NCBI GenBank assembly: GCA_016742125.1
Contig: JACVCM010000045.1
Span: 1-25,412 of the forward strand
DNA length: 25,412 bases
Reading direction: 5' to 3'
Source of the DNA: Sphingomonadaceae bacterium
GTDB lineage: Bacteria; Pseudomonadota; Alphaproteobacteria; Sphingomonadales; Sphingomonadaceae
Made by a program: the position numbers and the translations under genes. The notes under the pieces were generated by a model. That model did no database searches. It saw only the letters and a list, made by a program, of their open reading frames with translations, and had not been told where the DNA came from. Below are positions 6,916 to 13,335 of this stretch, in pieces (the first letter of the stretch is position 1; each line of letters starts with the position of its first letter).

Positions 6916-7752
6916 ATGCGTATCGGTATTTGCGCGCCCTCAACCCCGTTCACCCGCGAGGATACCGACCGGGTCATCTCGCTTGCCACCGCCACCCATC
7001 CCAACGCCGAACTTGTCTTCCACGACCAATGCTTCGCCGAAAGCGGACATTTTGCCGGAGCCGACGCACAGCGGCTGGATGCGTTTGTCGATCTCGCCAA
7101 CGATCCTGCGTTCGACGCCATCTGGTTCGTGCGCGGCGGCTATGGTGCATGTCGCATCGCTGAAGATGCGGTTGGCAGACTTAAGGCGGCGGCACGCGAC
7201 AAGCTTTACATGGGGTATAGCGACGCCGGCAATTTGCTCGGCTGCCTCTATCGCAACGGCATTGGCCGTGTGGTGCACGGACCGATGCCAACCGATATCA
7301 GACGCGAAGGGGGAGAGGCAGCATTGCAGCGCGCACTCGACTGGATGGTCGACGCCAGCCCGGCATCGCTTGAGCCAGACATACAGGCAGGTGAACGCTA
7401 CGCCGCATTCAACCTGATGACGCTGGCGATGATGACGGGAACGCCGCTAATGCCCGACCTTGGAGGCCATATCCTGATGGTCGAGGAAGTCAGCGAATAT
7501 CTCTACGGCTTCGACCGCGCTTTCTTCCACGTCACCAGCCACTTAAAACATGCGGGCCTGGCAGGTCTGCGCCTTGGGCGCGTCAGCGATGTCCCCGACA
7601 ACGACCGCCCCTTCGGCGAAAGCGCGGAGGAAATTGCCAGACGCTGGTGCCGGAAAAACGGGATCGCCTATCTCGGCCGTGCCGATATCGGCCATGATGC
7701 CGACAACAAAATCGTGCCGTTCGGACTTGCAACAACGAGCGCCGCGCCATAG
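6916..7752 (+). CDS. ldcA: LD-carboxypeptidase (peptidase family S66)
   Basis: The 278-residue protein matches the S66 family. The nucleophile is Ser102 in YMGYSDAGNLL, and the other members of the triad are Glu190 in LMVEEVSEY and His260 in IGHDADNKIVPFG. S66 enzymes remove the terminal D-Ala from murein tetrapeptides in the cytoplasm, releasing L-Ala-D-Glu-mDAP tripeptide for reuse. There is no signal peptide, in keeping with that location. The start MRIGICAPSTPF is the normal family N-terminus. The nearest purine-rich site (GAGGG) is rather far from the ATG. It is read divergently from the Mur ligase, and the fabD gene follows 32 bases later on the same strand, so it may head or precede the fatty acid operon. 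Confidence 0.9.
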   Translation: MRIGICAPSTPFTREDTDRVISLATATHPNAELVFHDQCFAESGHFAGADAQRLDAFVDLANDPAFDAIWFVRGGYGACRIAEDAVGRLKAAARDKLYMGYSDAGNLLGCLYRNGIGRVVHGPMPTDIRREGGEAALQRALDWMVDASPASLEPDIQAGERYAAFNLMTLAMMTGTPLMPDLGGHILMVEEVSEYLYGFDRAFFHVTSHLKHAGLAGLRLGRVSDVPDNDRPFGESAEEIARRWCRKNGIAYLGRADIGHDADNKIVPFGLATTSAAP

Positions 7753-7784
7753 GCGTTCGCGGCAGCAAGCAAGAAGGAGCAACC

Positions 7785-8723
7785 ATGCGCGCATTCATCT
7801 TTCCGGGACAGGGCAGTCAGGCCGTGGGGATGGGCAAAACACTTGCCGAAGCAAGTGCCACCGCGCGTGAGGTTTTCGAGGAAGTCGACCATGCGCTGGG
7901 TCAGCATCTTTTCAAGCTGATGTGCGACGGGCCCGAGGGCGATCTCACGCTGACCGAGAATGCCCAGCCCGCCATCATGGCAAATGCGATCGCGACGTTG
8001 CGCGTGCTGGAGAAAGAAGGGGGCGTCAGGCTGGCCGAAAGATGCCATTTTGTCGCCGGACACAGCCTTGGCGAGTATACTGCGTTGTGCGCCGCTGGTG
8101 CCCTGCCCCTGGCCGTGACGGCGTCGTTGCTCAAGCTGCGCGGACGCGCGATGCAGGCGGCGGTACCGGTCGGTATCGGCGCAATGGCGGCATTGCTCGG
8201 CGCGGATATCGAGAAGGCCGAAGCGCTCGCCGCTGCCGCTGCACAAGGCGAAACCTGCACCGTCGCCAACGACAATGATCCGTCGCAGGTCGTCATTTCG
8301 GGCCATAAGGGCGCAATCGACCGCGCCGTTGAACTGGTGAAGGACCATGGCATCAAACGTGGCATATTGCTCCCTGTGTCCGCCCCTTTCCACTGCCCCC
8401 TCATGCAGCCGGCCGCCGACGAAATGGACTCCGCGCTCTCAGCCACCACGATCCACGCACCACTGGTTCCGCTCTACGCCAACGTCACCGCCGCACCGGT
8501 TGCCGATCCGCACCTGATCGCGGCGCAGCTCGTCGAGCAGGTAACCGGCCGCGTCCGCTGGCGTGAAAGCGCCATCGCCATGGCCGAGGCGGGCGTCACC
8601 CATTTCGCCGAATTCGGCGGCAAGGTGCTCTCGCCAATGGTAAAACGCAGCGCGGGTGAGGATGTCACAACCACCAGCGTCATTTCGATGGACGATATCG
8701 AGGCTTTGTTGAAGGAAATCTGA
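7785..8723 (+). CDS. fabD: Malonyl-CoA-ACP transacylase
   Basis: The 312-residue protein loads malonyl from CoA onto acyl carrier protein. It shows FPGQGSQ near the start, the nucleophile Ser94 in AGHSLGEYTA, and the catalytic His203 in SAPFHCPLM. Length and motif order are normal. AAGGAG lies 5 bases before the ATG. Its stop codon overlaps the fabG start by one base (TGATG), so the two are translationally coupled. Confidence 0.97.
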   Translation: MRAFIFPGQGSQAVGMGKTLAEASATAREVFEEVDHALGQHLFKLMCDGPEGDLTLTENAQPAIMANAIATLRVLEKEGGVRLAERCHFVAGHSLGEYTALCAAGALPLAVTASLLKLRGRAMQAAVPVGIGAMAALLGADIEKAEALAAAAAQGETCTVANDNDPSQVVISGHKGAIDRAVELVKDHGIKRGILLPVSAPFHCPLMQPAADEMDSALSATTIHAPLVPLYANVTAAPVADPHLIAAQLVEQVTGRVRWRESAIAMAEAGVTHFAEFGGKVLSPMVKRSAGEDVTTTSVISMDDIEALLKEI

Positions 8724-9460
8724 TGTTCGATCTCACAGGCATGACCGCCCTAGTCACCGGCGCTTCGGGCGGCATCGGTTCAGCCATCTGCCAGGCATTG
8801 GCCGCGCAAGGTGCGCGGCTTGCGGTGTCCGGTTCCAATGTTGACAAGCTGGAGGCGTTCCGTACCTCACTCGGCGGCGATCATGTCGCGGTGCCGTGCA
8901 ATCTCGGCGACAAGGACAGTGTCGAGGCGCTGGTTCCGGCCGCACTCGACAAGCTGGGACAGATCGACATCCTGGTCAACAATGCCGGGGTAACGCGCGA
9001 CAACCTGACGATGCGAATGAAGGATGAGGAATGGGATGAAGTCATCCGCATCAACCTCGAAGCCGCGTTCCGCCTGATGCGCGCGGCAACCAAACCGATG
9101 ATGAAGGCCCGCTTCGGCCGCATCATTACAATCACCAGCGTCGTCGGCACGACCGGAAATCCCGGGCAGGCCAATTATGCCGCGTCGAAGGGCGGCCTGA
9201 CGGCCATGACCAAGGCAATCGCGCAGGAACTGGCCAGCCGCAATGTGACCGCCAACTGCGTCGCGCCGGGCTTCATTGCCACTGCCATGACGGATACGCT
9301 GCCCGAGGCGCAGAAAGAGGCGCTGAACGCCCGTATCCCGATGGGCCGTATGGGCGAAGGTGCCGATATCGGTGCTGCGGTCGCCTATCTGGCTTCGAGA
9401 GAGGCTGGCTATGTCACGGGCCAGACAATCCACGTCAACGGGGGCATGGCGATGCTTTGA
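8723..9460 (+). CDS. fabG: 3-oxoacyl-ACP reductase
   Basis: A 245-residue short-chain dehydrogenase that uses NADPH to reduce 3-oxoacyl-ACP in fatty acid elongation. The cofactor motif is TGASGGIG (residues 12-19), NNAG is at 86-89, and the catalytic set is Ser139, Tyr152 and Lys156 (QANYAASKGG). The C-terminus YVTGQTIHVNGGMAML is typical of FabG. It overlaps fabD by one base. Confidence 0.97.
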   Translation: MFDLTGMTALVTGASGGIGSAICQALAAQGARLAVSGSNVDKLEAFRTSLGGDHVAVPCNLGDKDSVEALVPAALDKLGQIDILVNNAGVTRDNLTMRMKDEEWDEVIRINLEAAFRLMRAATKPMMKARFGRIITITSVVGTTGNPGQANYAASKGGLTAMTKAIAQELASRNVTANCVAPGFIATAMTDTLPEAQKEALNARIPMGRMGEGADIGAAVAYLASREAGYVTGQTIHVNGGMAML

Positions 9461-9541
9461 AGCTTGGCCCTTGCCAGCGGCCAATCTGGACATTAGGGCG
9501 AATCCTGAAATTCATCATCCCAAGCGATAAGGGGCAAAAAA

Positions 9542-9775
9542 ATGAGTGATACCGCGGACCGGGTCAAGAAAATCGTTGTCGAACATCTCGGCGTTGAAGC
9601 CGACAAGGTAACCGAATCGGCCAGCTTCATCGACGATCTGGGCGCAGACAGCCTCGATATTGTGGAACTCGTCATGGCGTTCGAAGAAGAGTTCAACGTC
9701 GAAATCCCCGACGATGCGGCTGAGAAGATTTCGACCGTCAAGGATGCGATCGACTTCATCAACAGCAACAGCTAA
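9542..9775 (+). CDS. acpP: Acyl carrier protein
   Basis: This 77-residue acidic protein carries the phosphopantetheine attachment Ser37 in LGADSLDIVEL. It shuttles acyl chains between the fatty acid enzymes. The ATG has AAGGGG 7 bases upstream. Between fabG and acpP there is a small hairpin (TTGGCC at 9464-9469, GGCCAA at 9479-9484), and a long terminator-like hairpin follows acpP. Such structures often allow acpP to be made in excess of its neighbours. Confidence 0.98.
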   Translation: MSDTADRVKKIVVEHLGVEADKVTESASFIDDLGADSLDIVELVMAFEEEFNVEIPDDAAEKISTVKDAIDFINSNS

Positions 9776-9813
9776 GCCGTCGCGCGCAGCATTGCGCTGA
9801 TGTACTGAGTTTC

Positions 9814-9869
9814 AAACGGCTTTCCGGCCAGCGTCAGAAGCGCTCCAGTCGGAAAGCCGTTTGCTTTTT
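9814..9869 (+). terminator. Terminator-like hairpin between acpP and fabF
   Basis: AAACGGCTTTCCG (9814-9826) and CGGAAAGCCGTTT (9850-9862) form a perfect 13-bp stem with a 23-base loop. On the plus strand the stem is followed by GCTTTTTC. It lies 39 bases after the acpP stop and 55 bases before fabF, so it could stop or attenuate transcription into fabF. Confidence 0.75.
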
Positions 9870-9923
9870 CAAAGACAATGGCGGTAATGAACCGCAGGAA
9901 TTTGAGGATCTGGAGATAGCTTT

Positions 9924-11189
9924 ATGCGTCGTGTCGTGGTCACCGGACTGGGTCTGGTTACGCCGTTGGGGGCGGACGTCGAAACCACCTGGGCGAACCT
10001 GATTGCTGCCAAATCGGGCGCTGGCCGGATTACCCGCTTCGACACCGAAGCGCAGGGACAGAAGTGTCACATTGCCTGCGAGGTAAAGCCAAAGGACCAT
10101 CCCTGGGGTTTTGACCCCGACAAGCGCGTCGATCACAAGATCCAGCGTCAGGTCGATCCGTTCATCATTTACGGCATCGATGCCGCCGGACAGGCACTGG
10201 AAGACGCCGGCCTGACCGAAATGAGCGAAGAGGACAGGCTGCGCACCGGTTGCTCGATCGGTTCGGGCATCGGCGGCTTGCCGGGCATCGAAGAGGAATC
10301 GGTCAACCTGCACGAACGCGGTCCAGGCCGGGTTTCGCCGCATTTCGTCCACGGCCGCCTCATCAACCTCATCACCGGTCAGGTGCAGATCAAATATGGC
10401 CTGAAAGGCCCCAACCACGCAGTCGTCACCGCTTGCTCAACCGGGGCGCACTCGATTGGCGATGCCGCCCGCATGATCCGCGACGATGATGCCGACATCA
10501 TGCTGGCGGGTGGGGCGGAGAGCACTATCAACCCCCTGGGCATTGCCGGTTTCGCGCAAGCGCGCGCGCTCAACATGAGCTATAACGACCGGCCCGAGCA
10601 AGCCAGCCGCCCCTATGACAAGGACCGCGACGGTTTTGTGATGGGCGAAGGCGCAGGCGTAGTGGTGCTCGAGGAATATGAACATGCCAAGGCGCGCGGT
10701 GCAAAAATCTATGCCGAAGTTGTCGGCTATGGCCTGTCGGGCGACGCCTATCATGTGACCGCTCCGCATCCGGACGGCGACGGCGCTTATCGCTCGATGG
10801 AAATGGCGCTGAAAAAGGCCGGGATGACGCCCGCCGATATCGATTATATTAACGCCCACGGCACATCGACGATGGCTGACACGATCGAGCTTGGCGCGGT
10901 CAAACGTCTGTTCGGCAACGAAATCGCGAACGTATCGATGAGCAGCACCAAATCCGCCATCGGCCATCTGCTCGGCGGCGCAGGCGCAGTGGAGGCGATA
11001 TTCTGCATCCTCGCCATCCGCGACCAGATCGTCCCGCCGACGCTCAATCTCGACAATCCCGACGAAGGCACGGAGGGCGTAGACCTGGTGCCGCATGTCG
11101 CCAGGAAGCGCGAAGTGAAGGCCGTGCTGAACAACAGTTTCGGTTTTGGGGGCACCAATGCGAGTTTGATTATGAAGGCGGTGGATTGA
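9924..11189 (+). CDS. fabF: Beta-ketoacyl-ACP synthase II
   Basis: The 421-residue condensing enzyme extends acyl-ACP with malonyl-ACP. The catalytic triad is Cys171 (TACSTGAHS), His312 (NAHGTSTM) and His348 (AIGHLLGGAG), the pattern of KAS I/II. The start MRRVVVTGLGLVTPLG is standard. GGAG lies about 9 bases upstream of the ATG. Separated from acpP by a terminator-like hairpin, it may have some independent expression. mltG follows after a repeat-filled gap. Confidence 0.97.
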   Translation: MRRVVVTGLGLVTPLGADVETTWANLIAAKSGAGRITRFDTEAQGQKCHIACEVKPKDHPWGFDPDKRVDHKIQRQVDPFIIYGIDAAGQALEDAGLTEMSEEDRLRTGCSIGSGIGGLPGIEEESVNLHERGPGRVSPHFVHGRLINLITGQVQIKYGLKGPNHAVVTACSTGAHSIGDAARMIRDDDADIMLAGGAESTINPLGIAGFAQARALNMSYNDRPEQASRPYDKDRDGFVMGEGAGVVVLEEYEHAKARGAKIYAEVVGYGLSGDAYHVTAPHPDGDGAYRSMEMALKKAGMTPADIDYINAHGTSTMADTIELGAVKRLFGNEIANVSMSSTKSAIGHLLGGAGAVEAIFCILAIRDQIVPPTLNLDNPDEGTEGVDLVPHVARKREVKAVLNNSFGFGGTNASLIMKAVD

Positions 11190-11232
11190 GCATGACTCTC
11201 GTGAGTTGGCTAAAAGTTGCGCCAACAAACCT

Positions 11233-11316
11233 CCCTCATTCCCGCGAAAGCGGGAATTTTAAGCCGCCAACCGCAGTCTTCTCAGCCCGAGATTCCCGCC
11301 TTTGCGGGAATGACGA
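11233..11316. repeat. Paired hairpins of a REP-like element
   Basis: Two 8-bp hairpins share the same arms: ATTCCCGC/GCGGGAAT with loop gaaa (11238-11257) and with loop cttt (11292-11311). The flanks CTCATTCCC and GGGAATGACGAG are also inverted, so the whole 84-base unit is a larger inverted repeat. It lies in the fabF-mltG gap and its right end supplies the GAGGG before mltG. This form is familiar as a dispersed intergenic repeat of sphingomonads. Confidence 0.75.
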
Positions 11317-11325
11317 GGGTGTGTG

Positions 11326-12324
11326 ATGGCGGCAAAGTCAAAATCCAACCCGGCCCGCAACGTCGCCAAATATGCAATTATCGCTGCGGCTCTGCTCCTC
11401 GCGCTGATCGCAGGCAATTTCATCTATGGCTGGACCGCTGACGGCCCGCTGGCCCGCGAAACCACAGTGGTCATCAAACCCGGCTCCAGCATCACATCTG
11501 CCGCCAAACAGCTGGAAGATGCAGGTATCGTCAAATCTGCCGACGCCTTCGTCAACCGCGCAAAGATATTCGGCGCGAGCAGCACGATCAAGGCGGGCGA
11601 GTTCGTGATCCCGGCGCGTGCTTCCAATTCCGATGTGCTTTCCATCCTGACCGGCGGCAAGACGGTGCAGCGCATGGTGACCATCCCTGAAGGAATGCCT
11701 TCGATCATGGTCTACGAACGGTTGATGGCGAACGCATTGCTCACCGGCAGTATCCCCATCCCGGCGGAAGCCTCGGTCATGCCGGACTCTTATGCGTTCG
11801 AGAAAAACGAACCGCGCGCCGCCGTGCTGAAGCGGATGCAGGATGCCATGACCAGGACAATGGCCGAACTCTGGCCGAAACGCAGCCCGAATGCGGTCGT
11901 CAAAACCCCGCAGGAGGCACTGACGCTGGCCTCGATCGTAGAGAAGGAAACCTCGCTCAAAACCGAACTGCGTCTTGTGGCCGGGGTCTATTCAAACAGG
12001 TTGCGCCAAGGCATGATGCTGCAGGCCGACCCCACGATCATCTACCCCATCACCAAGGGCAAACCGCTCGGCCGCCGCATCCGCCAGTCCGAGATCGCCG
12101 ACGTCAACGATTATAACACCTATGCGATGGTGGGCCTCCCCAAGGGTCCCATAGCCAACCCTTCGCGCGCCGCCATCGAGGCCGTGCTGAACCCGCAAGA
12201 GACCAAAGCGCTGTTCTTTGTAGCCGACGGCAAGGGTGGCCATGTGTTTGCCGACACGCTGCAGGAACATAATGCCAATGTCGAAAAATGGTACGCGATC
12301 CGGCGCGAGCGCGGAGAGATGTGA
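11326..12324 (+). CDS. mltG: Endolytic murein transglycosylase
   Basis: The 332-residue protein has a short basic cytoplasmic N-terminus, one membrane segment (about residues 16-34) and a periplasmic YceG-like domain. The catalytic glutamate is Glu206 in LASIVEKET, with ADPTIIY, DYNTY and GLPKGPIANPSRAAIEA following. MltG cuts nascent glycan strands and sets their length, working beside class A PBPs. I use the ATG at 11326; a GTG just before it is in frame. GAGGG lies 6 bases upstream. Its place after fabF is a common arrangement in proteobacteria. Confidence 0.95.
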   Translation: MAAKSKSNPARNVAKYAIIAAALLLALIAGNFIYGWTADGPLARETTVVIKPGSSITSAAKQLEDAGIVKSADAFVNRAKIFGASSTIKAGEFVIPARASNSDVLSILTGGKTVQRMVTIPEGMPSIMVYERLMANALLTGSIPIPAEASVMPDSYAFEKNEPRAAVLKRMQDAMTRTMAELWPKRSPNAVVKTPQEALTLASIVEKETSLKTELRLVAGVYSNRLRQGMMLQADPTIIYPITKGKPLGRRIRQSEIADVNDYNTYAMVGLPKGPIANPSRAAIEAVLNPQETKALFFVADGKGGHVFADTLQEHNANVEKWYAIRRERGEM

Positions 12325-12341
12325 GGGCTGTTGAGTGTCCA

Positions 12342-12410
12342 CCCCCTCTCTCCTTTAGGGGAGAGGAGCGAGACTTGGCAGCTTGTCTGCCTAGTCGCAG
12401 CGGAGAGGGG
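12342..12410 (+). repeat. Folded repeat, copy 1
   Basis: CCCCCTCTC at the left can pair with GGGGAGAGG just after it or with GAGAGGGG at the right end. The centre is ACTTGGCAG (12373-12381) with CTGCCTAGT (12387-12395), a stem with one T-T mismatch. It lies 17 bases after the mltG stop. It is an inverted partner of copy 3. Confidence 0.7.
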
Positions 12411-12437
12411 TTCGACGGTAAGGTTTGTGCGCGGCCT

Positions 12438-12508
12438 CCCCCTCTCCACTACGCCTAAGCGCCTTTGGCGCTAAGGCTTCGTACCTCTCCCCTGAAGGAG
12501 AGAGGGGG
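12438..12508 (-). repeat. Folded repeat, copy 3 (opposite orientation)
   Basis: Its right end matches the left end of copy 1 in reverse at 24 of 25 bases (12484-12508 against 12342-12366). The central stem 12453-12463/12467-12477 has a T-T mismatch when read on the minus strand, as in copies 1 and 2 on the plus strand. Confidence 0.7.
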
Positions 12509-12633
12509 TTCTGTCCCCGTGCCGATAGCGATAGGCTTGCAATGTAGGATTTGCCCCGTCAGACTCGACCGGCAAATCGCTATTCGCCCAGAGGCTGTAA
12601 GGGCACGCAACCAGCCATGATGCACATTTGCTA

Positions 12634-12691
12634 TAAGGTGACATAAGGTAACAGATGGGGTGGGGGTATGATGTGACCCTTTGTTACCTTA
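12634..12691. promoter_or_regulatory. TAAGGT direct and inverted repeats (candidate operator)
   Basis: TAAGGTGACA (12634-12643) and TAAGGTAACA (12644-12653) are adjacent direct repeats. TGTTACCTTA (12682-12691) is a perfect inverted copy of the second. The spacing of 28 bases fits a dimeric DNA-binding protein, or a weak hairpin. Which gene it serves is unknown. Confidence 0.35.
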
Positions 12692-12747
12692 GCGCGCGTT
12701 TTCTGCAGTTTCAGGTGCAATCTTACTGTCACTTTTCGTGCCTCCCG

Positions 12748-12815
12748 CCCCTCTCCCTTGACGGGAGAGGAAATGCAGATTTGGCAGCTTCCTGCCTAAT
12801 CGGAGTTGGAGAGGG
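12748..12815 (+). repeat. Folded repeat, copy 2
   Basis: Same plan as copy 1: CCCCTCTCCC (12748-12757) can pair with GGGAGAGG (12763-12770) or with GGAGAGGG (12808-12815). The centre is GATTTGGCAG (12778-12787) with CTGCCTAATC (12792-12801). The stem ends differ from copy 1 by compensating changes and the T-T mismatch is kept. Confidence 0.65.
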
Positions 12816-12879
12816 TGCCGGAGGGATTTGCCTCGCATTAAAAGTCGCAGCCCCCTCACAAGACTTGCTATTCAAAAAT

Positions 12880-13173
12880 TCACCGCGAACTTGCCACCTG
12901 CAGCGATTTGCCGGTGGCGACCGCCGCAAGCGCCTGCTCCTTCGCCGCGGCACGGCACGCACGTTCGGCGCGGATCATTGCCGGGCTTTGGCTGACAGCT
13001 TCGCTGGCGCACAAGGTCCGGGCCGCGCGGTCGATGCGCATTGCCATCACCTTCTGCCCCTTCGCAGTGGCAAGGTCGAGATCGCCGATGTCGACACCGA
13101 TAGATGGCTGGGCATGGGCCGCGACCGATCCGGCAAGGGCGACGGCGGCGATGATTTTTCCGAATGCGTTCAT
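12880..13173 (-). CDS. UrcA-family protein
   Basis: The 97-residue protein has a signal peptide (MNAFGKIIAAVALAGSVAAHA, cleavage after residue 21) and the UrcA-like core VDIGDLDLATAKGQK, then a helical part with Cys55 and Cys73 that could form a disulfide. UrcA-family proteins are small exported proteins common in Sphingomonadales and Caulobacterales; their job is not known. I chose the ATG at 13173 because GAGGAG lies 8 bases before it; a GTG three codons upstream sits too close to that site. The gene is 160 bases downstream of the alkylsulfatase on the same strand. Confidence 0.82.
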   Translation of the reverse strand: MNAFGKIIAAVALAGSVAAHAQPSIGVDIGDLDLATAKGQKVMAMRIDRAARTLCASEAVSQSPAMIRAERACRAAAKEQALAAVATGKSLQVASSR

Positions 13174-13335
13174 TGTATTCACTCCTCATCTGAGCCGGAG
13201 GAACCATTCGTCCGGCGATAGGGAGCAGATGCGACGAGGCGCCATCGTGCGCTTCGCCGGTTTGAAATGCGACTAGCCGGTTTTGGAATTGCCGACGCCC
13301 GCCGATTTCGAACGGCCTCGCCGATTCCGGAAAAA

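Larger units (their letters stand above)
12325..12879. other. 555-base gene-free stretch rich in structured repeats
   Basis: No credible gene lies here. It holds three copies of a folded repeat (12342-12410, 12438-12508, 12748-12815), a TAAGGT repeat cluster (12634-12691), and a hairpin GATTTGCC/GGCAAATC (12548-12555 with 12571-12578) next to ATAGCGAT/ATCGCTAT (12525-12532, 12576-12583). mltG and the urcA-family gene converge on it, so it may also stop transcription from both sides. Confidence 0.6.

Noticed and set aside
12342..12508. CRISPR-like or transposon end
   Set aside because: Only inverted copies of one unit, no regular spacers and no transposase frame.
12640..12700. Riboswitch or replication origin
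   Set aside because: No known riboswitch core, no DnaA-box cluster and no replication-initiator gene nearby.
12655..13221. 188-residue plus-strand frame
   Set aside because: It runs through the folded repeat and opposite the UrcA gene; not protein-like.
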